NCBI GenBank assembly: GCA_002746565.1
Contig: PDPI01000015.1
Location: 1 to 35,995 of the forward strand
Origin: Pseudomonadota bacterium
Lineage (GTDB): Bacteria; Campylobacterota; Campylobacteria; Campylobacterales; Campylobacteraceae
DNA length: 35,995 bases
Direction of reading: 5' to 3'
The notes under the pieces are model-generated. The model was not told where the DNA came from and ran no database searches. It saw only the letters and a program-made list of their open reading frames with translations. Position 1 is the stretch's first letter. Every line of letters starts with the position of its first letter. The translations under genes were made by a program, and so were the position numbers. Of the stretch, positions 1-8,562 are shown in pieces.

Positions 1-27
1 CCAGGTCTTAAAAAAGCAAGTTGGTAA
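1..27 (+). CDS. rpsN: 30S ribosomal protein S14, C-terminal end only
   Basis: The first nine codons read PGLKKASW followed by a stop. This is the typical C-terminus of the short zinc-type S14 of epsilonproteobacteria, and rpsN is the expected gene just before rpsH in the spc operon. Only the tail is inside the window, so nothing can be said about the zinc-binding part. The assignment rests on this short tail plus position. Confidence 0.8.
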   Translation, partial: PGLKKASW

Positions 28-36
28 GGAAAGAAA

Positions 37-432
37 ATGGTAAATGATATAATTTCAGATTCTCTAACTCGTATTAGAAATGCTGCTTTAAGAAAGCAAG
101 AGGTAACAAAGCTTCTTCACGCAAAGGTTGTTGAAGCTGTTTTGAAAATCTTTGAGCAAAAAGGTTACATCGAAAGCTTCAATACAATCGAAGAGGGAAA
201 TAAAAAATTTATAAACGTTGTTTTAAAATATGATGATAATGGAAATTCCGTCATTAATGAACTTAAAAGAATGTCAAAGCCTGGACGAAGAGTTTATAAG
301 GGCAAAGACGATATAAAGCGTTTTAAAAATGGTTATGGAACAATAGTTGTAAGTACATCAAAGGGTGTATTGAGCAACGATGAGGCGCATAAGGTTGGCA
401 TTGGTGGCGAACTTTTATGCAGTATTTGGTAA
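37..432 (+). CDS. rpsH: 30S ribosomal protein S8
   Basis: S8 binds the central domain of 16S rRNA, is an early assembly protein, and in other bacteria represses its own spc operon. The 131-residue product starts [16 protein letters not shown] and ends GGELLCSIW, both characteristic of bacterial S8, and has the usual family length. An AAGGAAAGAAA ribosome site lies just upstream of the ATG. It follows rpsN by 9 bp. The gap to rplF is 77 bp, wider than the other gaps in this operon, with no structure I could support. Confidence 0.97.
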   Translation: MVNDIISDSLTRIRNAALRKQEVTKLLHAKVVEAVLKIFEQKGYIESFNTIEEGNKKFINVVLKYDDNGNSVINELKRMSKPGRRVYKGKDDIKRFKNGYGTIVVSTSKGVLSNDEAHKVGIGGELLCSIW

Positions 433-509
433 AAACTTTAGCTTTTTATGGTATTCGGTATCCATTCTTAGTAAAGTAGACATATCGTAGTCAAATAAAA
501 AGGAAAACT

Positions 510-1046
510 ATGTCAAGAATCGGAAAACAACCCGTACTTATCCCAAGCGGTGTTGAAGTAAAACAAGAAGGGGATATTCTTGTCTTTAAAAAGGGCAAGG
601 ATGAATTAACATTAGACACTCGTGGTTTTGTTGATGTTAAGATAGAAAAAGCCCAAATTGTATTTTCACCAAAAAGTGAAGATAGAAAAGATAGAGCTTT
701 TTGGGGAACTTATAGATCCCTAGCAAATAATATAATCATAGGTTTAACTGAAGGTTACACTAAAAAATTAGAAATTAATGGAGTTGGTTATAGGGCTGCT
801 GTTAAGGGTAATATTTTAGAATTGCAACTTGGTTTTTCTCACCCAATAAATTATGAATTTCCAAAGAATATAAAGGTATCCGTTGAGAAAAATATCATAA
901 CAATTCAAGGGGTAAGCAAGCAAGTTGTTGGCCAGATAGCTGCTGAAGTTAGAGGCTTTAGACCTCCTGAGCCATATAAGGGCAAGGGTGTTAAGTATGT
1001 TGATGAACGCATCATACGTAAAGCCGGTAAGACAGCTAAGAAGTAA
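510..1046 (+). CDS. rplF: 50S ribosomal protein L6
   Basis: L6 sits near the sarcin-ricin loop and the factor-binding site of the large subunit. The 178-residue protein has the family N-terminus MSRIGKQPV, the internal [10 protein letters not shown] segment and the conserved C-terminal block [14 protein letters not shown] followed by IIRKAGK. The length is the same as in other epsilonproteobacteria. A good AAAAGGAAAACT ribosome site precedes the ATG. It is co-directional with rplR, 9 bp away, in the spc operon. Confidence 0.97.
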   Translation: MSRIGKQPVLIPSGVEVKQEGDILVFKKGKDELTLDTRGFVDVKIEKAQIVFSPKSEDRKDRAFWGTYRSLANNIIIGLTEGYTKKLEINGVGYRAAVKGNILELQLGFSHPINYEFPKNIKVSVEKNIITIQGVSKQVVGQIAAEVRGFRPPEPYKGKGVKYVDERIIRKAGKTAKK

Positions 1047-1055
1047 GGATAGAAA

Positions 1056-1412
1056 ATGAGAGCAAATATACAAAAACGAAAAGTAACACTTCGCATAAAG
1101 CGTAAAAAAAGAGTTCGTAGTAAGATTTTTGGCACAAGTTCTATTCCAAGAGCTTCTATCTTTAAATCAAATAGATCCCTTTATGTTCAAGCCATTGATG
1201 ATGAAAATGCAATTACCCTTGCATCTGCAAATGGAAATAAACTAGGACTAAAGGCAAATAAGCAAGGTGCTAAAGAGTTAGCAAAAGTTTTTGCTAGTAA
1301 CTTAAAGGCTAAGAAAATCGAAGAGGTAAAATTTGATAGAAATGGCTATCTTTACCATGGCGTTATCGCAGAGTTTGCAAGTGCTTTGCGTGAAAACGGC
1401 ATCAAATTGTAA
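1056..1412 (+). CDS. rplR: 50S ribosomal protein L18
   Basis: L18 binds 5S rRNA and helps place it in the central protuberance. The 118-residue protein has a very basic N-terminus, the internal [18 protein letters not shown] segment and the C-terminal [22 protein letters not shown] block typical of L18. An AAGGATAGAAA ribosome site precedes the ATG. The next gene, rpsE, begins 13 bp downstream. Confidence 0.97.
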   Translation: MRANIQKRKVTLRIKRKKRVRSKIFGTSSIPRASIFKSNRSLYVQAIDDENAITLASANGNKLGLKANKQGAKELAKVFASNLKAKKIEEVKFDRNGYLYHGVIAEFASALRENGIKL

Positions 1413-1425
1413 CTAGGATAAATCA

Positions 1426-1792
1426 ATGGAAAAATATAATAGAGAAGAATTTGAAGAGGTTATCGTAAACATTGGTAGAGTTACGAAAGTTGTTAAAGGC
1501 AAAGGAAGTTCCAGATGCCATTAAAAAAGCCGTCGATGATGCCTTTAAAAATATAATTGAAGTTAAGATCAAAGGCTCAACCATAGCCCACGATATAGAG
1601 GTAAAATACAATGCAAGTAAAATTTTACTAAAGCCAGCTAGCGAGGGTACTGGTGTTATCGCTGGAGGTTCCATGAGACCAGTTTTAGAACTTGCTGGAA
1701 TTAAAGATATACTTACTAAGTCCCTTGGTTCAAACAATTCAGCCAATGTGGTTCGTGCAACCATGCAAGCACTTAGTACATTGAAAAGTTAA
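1426..1792 (+). pseudogene. rpsE: 30S ribosomal protein S5, disrupted by an internal deletion and frameshift
   Basis: S5 lies at the mRNA entrance of the small subunit, contacts S4 and affects decoding accuracy. From the ATG at 1426 the frame reads [19 protein letters not shown] then TKVVKG, a normal S5 N-terminus. It then runs into KGSSRCH and a stop at 1522-1524. The authentic remainder ([17 protein letters not shown] to LSTLKS) continues in the next frame from about 1496 to the stop at 1790. Comparison with the family shows that the segment between the VKG and GKAKE motifs, about 25 residues, is missing. That corresponds to about 77 bp lost, changing the frame. The junction carries AAGGC (1496-1500), which fits both flanks and so suggests a short direct repeat at the deletion ends. 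S5 is essential, so an assembly or consensus error is a serious alternative. A TTG at 1472 could start the second part but would give a non-native N-terminus. Confidence 0.9.
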
Positions 1793-1801
1793 GGAGAAAA
1801 G

Positions 1802-2197
1802 ATGAGTTTACATAATCTAACCCCAGCTCCAAAATCAACTTTTAAGTCAAAAAGAGTAGGTCGTGGTCAAGGAAGTGGCATGGGAAAAACTGCCACAAGA
1901 GGAAATAAGGGACAAAAATCCCGAACTGGATATAAGATAAAAAGAGGTTTTGAGGGCGGTCAGCAACCACTTCAAAGAAGACTTCCTAAGGTTGGCTTTT
2001 ATTCGCGCGTAAGCAAGCCTTATGCTATAAATGTTGAAAAAATAGCAGTGGCAAATCTTGATGAGATCAGTGTTGAGAGCATAAGATCGATCCATAAAAT
2101 GCCAAAAACCATAACGAGAGTTAAGCTTATCGGAAAAGGTGCAAAAGAGCTTGCGGGCAAAATAAAAGACAAAAATGTAACTTATACTGGAAAATAA
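1802..2197 (+). CDS. rplO: 50S ribosomal protein L15
   Basis: L15 is a late-assembling large-subunit protein with a long basic extension into 23S rRNA. The 131-residue product has the N-terminal [10 protein letters not shown], the glycine-rich [21 protein letters not shown] segment (here 46-residue basic region) and the [17 protein letters not shown] block diagnostic of L15. An AAGGAGAAAAG ribosome site precedes the ATG. The stop is one base before the secY ATG, the usual rplO-secY coupling. Confidence 0.97.
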   Translation: MSLHNLTPAPKSTFKSKRVGRGQGSGMGKTATRGNKGQKSRTGYKIKRGFEGGQQPLQRRLPKVGFYSRVSKPYAINVEKIAVANLDEISVESIRSIHKMPKTITRVKLIGKGAKELAGKIKDKNVTYTGK

Positions 2198-2198
2198 A

Positions 2199-3461
2199 AT
2201 GAGTAAAGAATTAACCAACAAGATACTAATCACGTTGGCATTTTTATTTGCATACAGGATACTAGCATACGTGCCAGTTCCTGGTGTAAATATTGACGTT
2301 ATCAAAGAATTTTTTGATACAAATAGCAATAATGCATTTGGCATGATAAATATGTTCAATGGAAAGGCAACCGAGAGATTAAGTGTTATATCTTTAGGTA
2401 TTATGCCCTACATCACCGCATCTATTATCATGGAACTTCTTGCTGCAACTTTTCCTGGTCTTGGAAAAATGAAAAAAGAACGTGATGGCATGCAAAAATA
2501 CATGCAAATCATCCGTTATGCAACCATAGTTATAACCCTATTTCAAGCTATTGGAGTTTCCATGGGTCTTCAAAGCATGACAGGACGTACAGGGGAAAGT
2601 GCCATCATGATAGATAGTACAACCTTTGTGGCTATTGCTGCGATTTCTATGCTAACAGGAACCATGCTTTTGATGTGGATAGGCGAGCAAATAACCCAAA
2701 GGGGAATCGGAAACGGCATAAGTTTGATCATTTTTGCTGGAATCGTCTCCGCAATCCCAAGTGCCATAGGAAATACGGTTACCATGGTAAATACAGGGGA
2801 ACTTAACTTTTTCATCATCATAGGTTTACTAGCCGTTATACTCATAACCATAGGAGTTATCATCTATGTGGAAATGGGTGAGAGGCGTATTCCTATTTCC
2901 TATTCAAGAAAAGTTATGATGCAAAATCAAGATAAGAGAATTATGAATTATGTGCCTGTAAAAGTAAATCTAAGTGGGGTTATTCCTCCCATTTTTGCCA
3001 GTGCGATTTTAATGTTCCCAGGAACCTTACTTAGTGCTACAAGCAATAAATATCTACTAATGATAAAAGACTTTTTAGATCCAAGCGGTTATATGTTTAA
3101 TGTTTTAACTTTTATCTTTGTTGTTTTCTTTTCATATTTTTATGCTTCCATCGTATTTAGTGCTAAAGATATATCGGAAAACCTCAAAAAACAAGGTGGT
3201 TTTATACCAGGAGTTAGACCAGGGGCAAGTACGGCTAGTTTCCTAAATGAAGTGGCAAGTCGCTTGACTTTTTCTGGCTCAATCTACCTAGCTCTTATCT
3301 CAACCCTTCCATGGGTTTTAGCTAAGGGAATGGGAGTGCCTTTTTATTTTGGTGGAACTGCGGTGCTAATCGTTGTTCAAGTTGCCCTAGATACTATGAG
3401 AAAGATAGAAGCCCAAATTTATATGAATAAATACCAAACCCTAAGTGCGGTTGGACTATAA
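2199..3461 (+). CDS. secY: Protein translocase subunit SecY
   Basis: SecY is the channel-forming subunit of the SecYEG translocon in the inner membrane. The 420-residue protein has about ten hydrophobic helices, the early PVPGVNID loop, ISLGIMPYITASIIMELL in the second transmembrane region, GNGISLIIFAGI in the middle and FIPGVRPG before the C-terminal helices. All are recognisable SecY landmarks and the length is normal. It is tightly packed between rplO and map and overlaps map by one base (TAATG), which favours translational coupling. Confidence 0.98.
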   Translation: MSKELTNKILITLAFLFAYRILAYVPVPGVNIDVIKEFFDTNSNNAFGMINMFNGKATERLSVISLGIMPYITASIIMELLAATFPGLGKMKKERDGMQKYMQIIRYATIVITLFQAIGVSMGLQSMTGRTGESAIMIDSTTFVAIAAISMLTGTMLLMWIGEQITQRGIGNGISLIIFAGIVSAIPSAIGNTVTMVNTGELNFFIIIGLLAVILITIGVIIYVEMGERRIPISYSRKVMMQNQDKRIMNYVPVKVNLSGVIPPIFASAILMFPGTLLSATSNKYLLMIKDFLDPSGYMFNVLTFIFVVFFSYFYASIVFSAKDISENLKKQGGFIPGVRPGASTASFLNEVASRLTFSGSIYLALISTLPWVLAKGMGVPFYFGGTAVLIVVQVALDTMRKIEAQIYMNKYQTLSAVGL

Positions 3462-4219
3462 TGGCAATATCGCTTAAAAAGCCAGCAGAGATTGAAAAGC
3501 TACGCTTTTCTAACTCTCTGGTGGCGAAAACTCTTTCATATCTAAAAGAAAATACAAAGGCTGGAATGACTTTAAATGAAGTCAATAAAATGGGCGAAGA
3601 TTTTATTTATAGCCACAATGCAAAACCAGCTTTCAAAGGTTTATACGGGTTTCCAGCTGGAGTTTGCACATCCCTAAATGAGGTTATAATCCACGGAGTT
3701 CCAGATGATACTATCTTAAAAGAAGGTGATATCCTAGGACTTGATATTGGTGTTGAAAAAGATGGATGGTTTGGGGATTCTGCCATTACCATGGGAATTG
3801 GAAAAATAAGCAAGGAAGATCAAAAGATAATTGATTGTTCTAAAGATGCTTTAGAATATGCAGTTAGCATTATAAAAGAGGGCATGAGATTTAAGGAATT
3901 GAGTTACGAGATAGAAAAGTTTATTTTATCCCGCGGCTTTGTTCCCCTAAATGGCTTTTGTGGTCATGGTATAGGTAAAAAACCCCACGAAGAGCCAGAA
4001 ATTCCAAATTATCTTGAAGGACCCAACCCCAAACAAGGCCCAAAGATAAAAAATGGTATGGTTTTTTGTATAGAGCCTATGGTTTGCCAAAAAGATGGGA
4101 CCCCAGTTATATTAGAGGATAATTGGACCGTTGTTAGTAAAGATGGACTAAGGACTAGTCATTACGAATACTGCATTGCTATGATAAAAGGCAAGGCTGA
4201 AATTTTAACAAAAGCATAA
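3461..4219 (+). CDS. map: Type I methionine aminopeptidase
   Basis: This enzyme removes the initiator methionine from nascent proteins. The 252-residue M24A fold shows His79 in the VIIHGVPD motif and the five expected metal ligands: Asp95 (GLDIG), Asp106 (GDSAIT), His169 ([12 protein letters not shown]), Glu205 (IEPM) and Glu236. No catalytic residue appears to be missing. Its ATG overlaps the secY stop, and infA follows after 10 bp, the common secY-map-infA arrangement. Confidence 0.97.
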   Translation: MAISLKKPAEIEKLRFSNSLVAKTLSYLKENTKAGMTLNEVNKMGEDFIYSHNAKPAFKGLYGFPAGVCTSLNEVIIHGVPDDTILKEGDILGLDIGVEKDGWFGDSAITMGIGKISKEDQKIIDCSKDALEYAVSIIKEGMRFKELSYEIEKFILSRGFVPLNGFCGHGIGKKPHEEPEIPNYLEGPNPKQGPKIKNGMVFCIEPMVCQKDGTPVILEDNWTVVSKDGLRTSHYEYCIAMIKGKAEILTKA

Positions 4220-4229
4220 AGGAGAAGAG

Positions 4230-4448
4230 ATGGCAAAAGATGATGTTATTGAGATAGATGGAAATGTGATCGAAGCACTTCCCAATGCAACCTTTAAGGT
4301 TGAACTAGATAACAAGCATGTGGTTTTATGCCATATAGCAGGAAAGATGAGAATGCATTATATTAAGATCATGCCAGGAGATAGGGTAAAGGTTGAGCTA
4401 ACCCCTTATAGTTTAGACAAGGGAAGAATCACTTATCGATATAAGTAA
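4230..4448 (+). CDS. infA: Translation initiation factor IF-1
   Basis: IF-1 occupies the ribosomal A site during initiation. The 72-residue OB-fold protein contains the family landmarks [35 protein letters not shown] and GRITYRYK, and has exactly the usual length. An AAGGAGAAGAG ribosome site precedes the ATG. It is the last gene before the spc operon is interrupted by the phosphate cassette. I find no convincing Rho-independent terminator after it. Confidence 0.98.
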   Translation: MAKDDVIEIDGNVIEALPNATFKVELDNKHVVLCHIAGKMRMHYIKIMPGDRVKVELTPYSLDKGRITYRYK

Positions 4449-4449
4449 T

Positions 4450-4476
4450 TTGCTTTTTAGTCCTTAACGCTATAAT
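4450..4476 (+). promoter_or_regulatory. Candidate sigma-70 promoter downstream of infA
   Basis: TATAAT at 4471-4476 lies downstream of a TTTGCTTTTTAG tract, which resembles the T-rich upstream element of Campylobacter promoters. It would make a leader of about 180 nt before pstS. It is separate from the putative phosphate-controlled promoter close to pstS. Sequence resemblance is the only evidence. Confidence 0.35.
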
Positions 4477-4604
4477 CAAATAGGTCTGGATTAAAATAAT
4501 AGATTAGAAATTAAAGATCTCGCTATATCGATCTTACATACAAGATGCTATACTTTTTAGCCAATGGCAGGTGCATTACTAAAAAAACTACAAATACCAA
4601 AAAA

Positions 4605-4636
4605 GTAACCAAAATGTAATCAAACTCATATACAAT
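4605..4636 (+). promoter_or_regulatory. Candidate Pho-type box and -10 of the pst operon
   Basis: Two 11-mers, GTAACCAAAAT (4605-4615) and GTAATCAAACT (4616-4626), match at nine of eleven positions. They sit where a -35 element would be, just before TACAAT at 4631-4636. The 11-bp periodic direct repeat is the usual layout for OmpR/PhoB-family regulators, and this operon encodes such a regulator. The match to any published Campylobacter phosphate box was not checked. Function is inferred from position and geometry. Confidence 0.5.
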
Positions 4637-4661
4637 TCCTCCATAAATTTTTTTGGAGGAA
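4636..4661 (+). promoter_or_regulatory. Hairpin sequestering the pstS ribosome binding site
   Basis: TTCCTCCA (4636-4643) is the exact reverse complement of TGGAGGAA (4654-4661), with a 10-base AT-rich loop. The right arm contains the full GGAGGA Shine-Dalgarno of pstS and the left arm is a perfect anti-SD. A transcript coming from upstream would carry both arms and could hide the site. A transcript started from the -10 at 4631-4636 would begin around 4642-4644 and lack most of the left arm. Confidence 0.55.
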
Positions 4662-4665
4662 AAAT

Positions 4666-5709
4666 ATGAAAAAAATCTCAGTTTTGCTTTGTGCTTCATT
4701 GCTTACAACTTCTGTTTATGCGAGAAATCAAGTTAAAATCGTAGGCTCATCCACGATTTATCCTTTTAGCTCAGCTGTTGCTGAAGAGTTAGGAGCTATT
4801 AGCTCTTTTGCTACTCCTGTGGTAGAATCAACAGGCTCAGGCGGAGGCATGAAGCTTTTTTGTGCGGGAAATGGACTAAATACTCCTGATATTACAAACG
4901 CTTCAAGACCTATGAAAAAAAGCGAGTTTGAAACTTGTGTAAAAAATGGCGTTGATGACATCACCCAAGCCATAATAGGTTATGATGGCATAGCTTTTGC
5001 TCATGAGAGGTCAAATTCTAATTTTAATATTTCTAAAAAAAATCTAGCCCTAGCAGTTGCCAAAGAAGTACCATCAAAAGATGGCAAAAAACTCATACCA
5101 AACCCTTATAAAAAATGGTCCGATATAGATAAAAATTTGCCAAATAAGAAAATCAGCATTTATGGTCCGCCAAAATCTTCAGGCACAAGAGATGCCTTTG
5201 AAGAGCTTGTTATGCAAAGTGTTTTTAAGAAAATACCACTTTACACAGACCTTTATAAAAAAGATAAGAAAAAATATAAACAATACAAAAAGTATTCCAT
5301 CATCCGCACAGACGGAGTTTATGTAGAATCTGGAGAAAACGACAATCTAATCGTACAAAAACTTACAAAAGATAAAAATGCTTTTGGAATTTTCGGTTTT
5401 TCTTTTCTTGAAGAAAATGACGACATTATAAAAGGTGCAACCATTGATGGCATACAAGCAACGCCTAAAAATATCTCCTCTTCTACCTATCCTATATCTA
5501 GGTCTTTGTTTTTTTACATAAAAAATTCACATCGCAACAAGGTCTCAGGGCTAAATGAATATATAAAATTGTTTATGAATGAAAAAATGATAGGCGATGA
5601 GGGAATTTTAAGAGATATTGGGCTAATAGCACTGCCAAAATCCAAAAGAGATAAGGTAAGAGAGGCTGTACTTGGAAAAGTAAAGCTTAAAAAAGAAGAC
5701 TTAAAGTAG
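4666..5709 (+). CDS. pstS: Phosphate ABC transporter, periplasmic phosphate-binding protein
   Basis: PstS captures inorganic phosphate in the periplasm and delivers it to PstCAB. The 347-residue precursor begins with a signal peptide (MKKISVLLCASLLTTSVYA, likely cut after residue 19). This is followed by VKIVGSSTIYPFSSAVAEEL and ESTGSGGGMKLFC, the phosphate-contact loops of this family, and by SSGTRDAFEEL. It is of the SphX/PstS type with an unusually lysine-rich C-terminal half. It is the first gene of a seven-gene phosphate operon. The strong GGAGGA site is inside a hairpin (see the separate entry). Confidence 0.93.
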   Translation: MKKISVLLCASLLTTSVYARNQVKIVGSSTIYPFSSAVAEELGAISSFATPVVESTGSGGGMKLFCAGNGLNTPDITNASRPMKKSEFETCVKNGVDDITQAIIGYDGIAFAHERSNSNFNISKKNLALAVAKEVPSKDGKKLIPNPYKKWSDIDKNLPNKKISIYGPPKSSGTRDAFEELVMQSVFKKIPLYTDLYKKDKKKYKQYKKYSIIRTDGVYVESGENDNLIVQKLTKDKNAFGIFGFSFLEENDDIIKGATIDGIQATPKNISSSTYPISRSLFFYIKNSHRNKVSGLNEYIKLFMNEKMIGDEGILRDIGLIALPKSKRDKVREAVLGKVKLKKEDLK

Positions 5710-5716
5710 GCAAACT

Positions 5717-6646
5717 TTGAACTTATTTGAAAAGAAATCTTTTAAAAAGCAAGGCTTTGAAAGCATAATTAAACTAATTCTTTTATGCTCAAGTGCCATT
5801 TGTATCTTGACAACATTTGGGATTTTGTTTTCCATTTTATTTGAGGCCATTGAGTTTTTTAAAATGAGAAGCTTTTGGTATTTTATCACAGGCACCGAGT
5901 GGTCGCCTGGGGTTGAAAATAGCAAATTTGGTGCTTTGCCGATATTTTCTGGAACCTTTATCATCACTTCCATAGCCCTTTTTGTAGCAATTCCTTTGGG
6001 GCTTGGAAGTGCGATTTTTACAAGTGAATACGCATCAAAAAATCTAAGAGATTATCTAAAGCCCATTTTAGAAATCCTAGCTGGCATCCCAACCGTTGTT
6101 TATGGCTTTTTTGCAGCCATCACAGTGGCTCCTGCTATAGTTAAGATAGCAAACTTTTTTGGGCTTCAAGCTGCTTTTAATTCAGCCCTTGCATGTGGGA
6201 TTGTCATGGGAGTTATGATAATTCCTATTATATCTTCTTTATGTGATGATATTATCTCATCTATTCCAAAACACCAAAAAAACGCCTCCCTTGCCCTAGG
6301 GCTAACCAAGGGTGAGACCATCAAAGACATCATCTTGCCAACTGCTATGCCTGGCATTATTTCCGCTTGTCTTTTGGGGTTTTCAAAGGCTATTGGCGAG
6401 ACCATGATAGTTGTTATGGCGGCTGGTTTAAGGGCAAATTTATCCTTAAATCCCCTTGAAGATATGAGTACGGTTACGGTTAGTATATTAAATTCTCTAA
6501 CAGGAGATTTTGAGTTTAATTCTCCTGAAACCCTTAGTGCGTTTGGGCTTGGCTTGATTTTGTTTATCGTAACCTTGGTTTTAAATATGATTTCTCTCAA
6601 GATGATTAAAAAATTTAAAGAAAAATACGAGGTAAGCAGTCTATGA
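5717..6646 (+). CDS. pstC: Phosphate ABC transporter permease PstC
   Basis: PstC is one of two membrane permeases of the high-affinity phosphate importer. The 309-residue product has about six hydrophobic helices. The FITGTEWSPG segment near residue 50 is shared by PstC proteins. The coupling (EAA) loop SLALGLTKGETIKDIILPTAMPGI contacts PstB. The start is TTG at 5717 (MNLFEKKSF); no ATG in frame gives a complete first helix. It starts 7 bp after the pstS stop and overlaps pstA by ATGA. Confidence 0.94.
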   Translation: MNLFEKKSFKKQGFESIIKLILLCSSAICILTTFGILFSILFEAIEFFKMRSFWYFITGTEWSPGVENSKFGALPIFSGTFIITSIALFVAIPLGLGSAIFTSEYASKNLRDYLKPILEILAGIPTVVYGFFAAITVAPAIVKIANFFGLQAAFNSALACGIVMGVMIIPIISSLCDDIISSIPKHQKNASLALGLTKGETIKDIILPTAMPGIISACLLGFSKAIGETMIVVMAAGLRANLSLNPLEDMSTVTVSILNSLTGDFEFNSPETLSAFGLGLILFIVTLVLNMISLKMIKKFKEKYEVSSL

Positions 6647-7803
6647 AAAATCCATTTTACGACAAAAGTTTGGCAAAACGACACAAAAAATCTAAGATTA
6701 TAAAATATTTTAGCCTGTTTTCTTTGATATTTTCACTAGGATTTTTAATCTTTTTTTTAACAGATATAATCTCTAAAGGCTTACCTGCTTTTAAAATAGC
6801 CTATGTAAAAATTCAAATAAGCTATAATGAAAAATCCATGCAAGACTCACGATTTGCGGTGGAGAAAAAGTATCGAAGGATTATCTCAAGAGCTTATCTT
6901 AGGCAAATTCCTAAGCAAATAAAACAAAATCCAAAACTGCTAAATACCCAAAAAACATCATGGGTTTTAGCAAACCACCAAGTAGATCAATATTTAAAAA
7001 ATCACCGCTACAAATTAAAGCCTAAAGATAAGCAAATCGTTGATGAGTTAAAAAAACAAGGCTTGATAAAGTTTAAGTTTAACAGCATATTTTTTACCCA
7101 TGGAGATTCTAAAATTCCCGAATACGCAGGTATTTCGTCGGCTATTTTTGGCTCGGTTTTGACGCTTATTGTTACCATGGCATTTGCTTTTCCTTTGGGA
7201 GTTATGACGGCGATTTATCTTGAAGAGTTTGCAAAAGAAAACAAGCTCACTTACTTCATAGAGGTAAATCTAAACAACCTAGCCGCCATCCCATCTATGC
7301 TTTTTGGACTTTTGGGTTTGTCGGTTTTTATAAACCTTTTCTCCCTTCCTCGCTCTTCGCCACTTGTTGGGGGCTTGACTTTGGCGCTTATGAGTTTGCC
7401 TATCATCATAGTTAGCTCACGTGCATCCATAAGAGCCATTCCAAACAGCATTCGCCAAGCCGCTTATGGGTTGGGGCTAACGAAAATCCAAGTGGCAAAA
7501 GACCACATTTTGCCCTTAGCTTTTCCAGGCATTTTAACAGGTTCTATCATAGGATTAGCCCAAGCTATGGGCGAGACGGCTCCGCTGATAATCATAGGTA
7601 TGATAGCCTTTGTACCAAGCTCTCCTACCTCCTTGCTAGATGCAGCAACCATCATGCCCGCTCAAATCTTTACATGGGCAGGAATGCCTGAGGGAATGTA
7701 TGTAGAAAAAACAGCAGCGGGAATTTTAGTTTTGCTTAGCATTTTGCTTTGCTTAAATTTACTAGCAATTATTTTGCGAAAAAAATTACAGATTAAATGG
7801 TAA
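6643..7803 (+). CDS. pstA: Phosphate ABC transporter permease PstA, long form
   Basis: PstA is the second permease of the phosphate importer. At 386 residues it is about 90 residues longer than the classic E. coli-type protein. The extra part lies between the first helix (about residues 22-43) and the second (from about 163), and is a highly basic, hydrophilic, probably periplasmic stretch rich in Lys and Gln. Long PstA proteins with an N-terminal DUF3333-type region are known in Proteobacteria, and this looks like one. The C-terminal half has the coupling loop YGLGLTKIQVAKDHILPLAF and the final GIPEG-like WAGMPEGM segment. It overlaps pstC by four bases. Confidence 0.93.
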   Translation: MKNPFYDKSLAKRHKKSKIIKYFSLFSLIFSLGFLIFFLTDIISKGLPAFKIAYVKIQISYNEKSMQDSRFAVEKKYRRIISRAYLRQIPKQIKQNPKLLNTQKTSWVLANHQVDQYLKNHRYKLKPKDKQIVDELKKQGLIKFKFNSIFFTHGDSKIPEYAGISSAIFGSVLTLIVTMAFAFPLGVMTAIYLEEFAKENKLTYFIEVNLNNLAAIPSMLFGLLGLSVFINLFSLPRSSPLVGGLTLALMSLPIIIVSSRASIRAIPNSIRQAAYGLGLTKIQVAKDHILPLAFPGILTGSIIGLAQAMGETAPLIIIGMIAFVPSSPTSLLDAATIMPAQIFTWAGMPEGMYVEKTAAGILVLLSILLCLNLLAIILRKKLQIKW

Positions 7804-7806
7804 ATC

Positions 7807-8562
7807 ATGACAAAAATACAAACAAAAAATTTAAATCTTTGGTACGGAAACAAACAAGCTTTATTTGATATAAATCTAAATCTCAAAAGCAACAAAATCA
7901 CTGCCCTAATCGGTGCATCAGGTTGTGGCAAAAGTACATTTTTAAGATGTATAAATCGTATGAATGATTTGATAGATGGCGTAAAAATAGAAGGCTTAGT
8001 GGGCATCGATGGAAAAAATATTTACGATAAAGATGTGGATGAAGTAAGTGTTAGGAAAAAAATCGGCATGGTTTTTCAGCAACCAAATCCCTTTGCAAAA
8101 TCCATATATGAAAATATCGCTTATGCTCCTTTAAAACACGGATTAGTAAAAAAGGGTAAAGATTGCGATGAATTAGTAGAAAACTCTTTGAGAAAATCAG
8201 GACTTTGGGACGAGGTAAAAGATAAGCTAAAATCTTCAGGAGCTTCACTTTCAGGCGGACAGCAACAAAGACTTTGCATAGCAAGAACCATAGCCGTTAA
8301 GCCTGAAGTTATCTTGATGGATGAGCCAACCTCTGCACTTGACCCAATATCCACCGAAAAGATAGAAGCTTTAATGCTAGAACTTAAAAGAGATTATAGC
8401 ATAGTAGTTGTTACCCACAACATGCAACAAGCAGCAAGGGTGGCTGATAAGACGGCTTTTTTTCATCTAGGAAAACTCATAGAGTACGATGATACAGAGG
8501 TGATTTTTGTAAATCCAAACAATAAAAAGACAGAAGATTATATAACAGGGAGATTTGGCTGA
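7807..8562 (+). CDS. pstB: Phosphate ABC transporter ATP-binding protein PstB
   Basis: PstB hydrolyses ATP to drive phosphate import. The 251-residue protein has the Walker A motif GASGCGKST (residues 36-44), the Q-loop FQQPNPF, the ABC signature LSGGQ (148-152), Walker [14 protein letters not shown] and the H-loop [20 protein letters not shown]. All catalytic residues are present and the length is that of the PstB family. The gene starts 3 bp after pstA and its stop overlaps the phoU start (TGATG). Confidence 0.97.
   Translation: MTKIQTKNLNLWYGNKQALFDINLNLKSNKITALIGASGCGKSTFLRCINRMNDLIDGVKIEGLVGIDGKNIYDKDVDEVSVRKKIGMVFQQPNPFAKSIYENIAYAPLKHGLVKKGKDCDELVENSLRKSGLWDEVKDKLKSSGASLSGGQQQRLCIARTIAVKPEVILMDEPTSALDPISTEKIEALMLELKRDYSIVVVTHNMQQAARVADKTAFFHLGKLIEYDDTEVIFVNPNNKKTEDYITGRFG

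Noticed and set aside
433..509. A possible RNA element in the 77-bp gap between rpsH and rpsF-like rplF, with two GGTAT repeats.
   Set aside because: No stable pairing and no promoter could be supported. The repeat is too short, and the equal length to the rpsE loss is taken as coincidence.
1472..1792. A stand-alone 106-residue protein starting with TTG at 1472.
   Set aside because: Its first residues are out-of-frame S5 N-terminus; the rest is authentic S5. I treat it as the second part of the disrupted rpsE.
4514..4535. AAGATC/GATCTT as terminator of the spc operon.
   Set aside because: Only six pairs with a 10-nt loop and no T run after it.
4549..4554. TATACT as a further -10 for pstS.
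   Set aside because: It lacks supporting upstream elements and lies ahead of the better box at 4605-4636.
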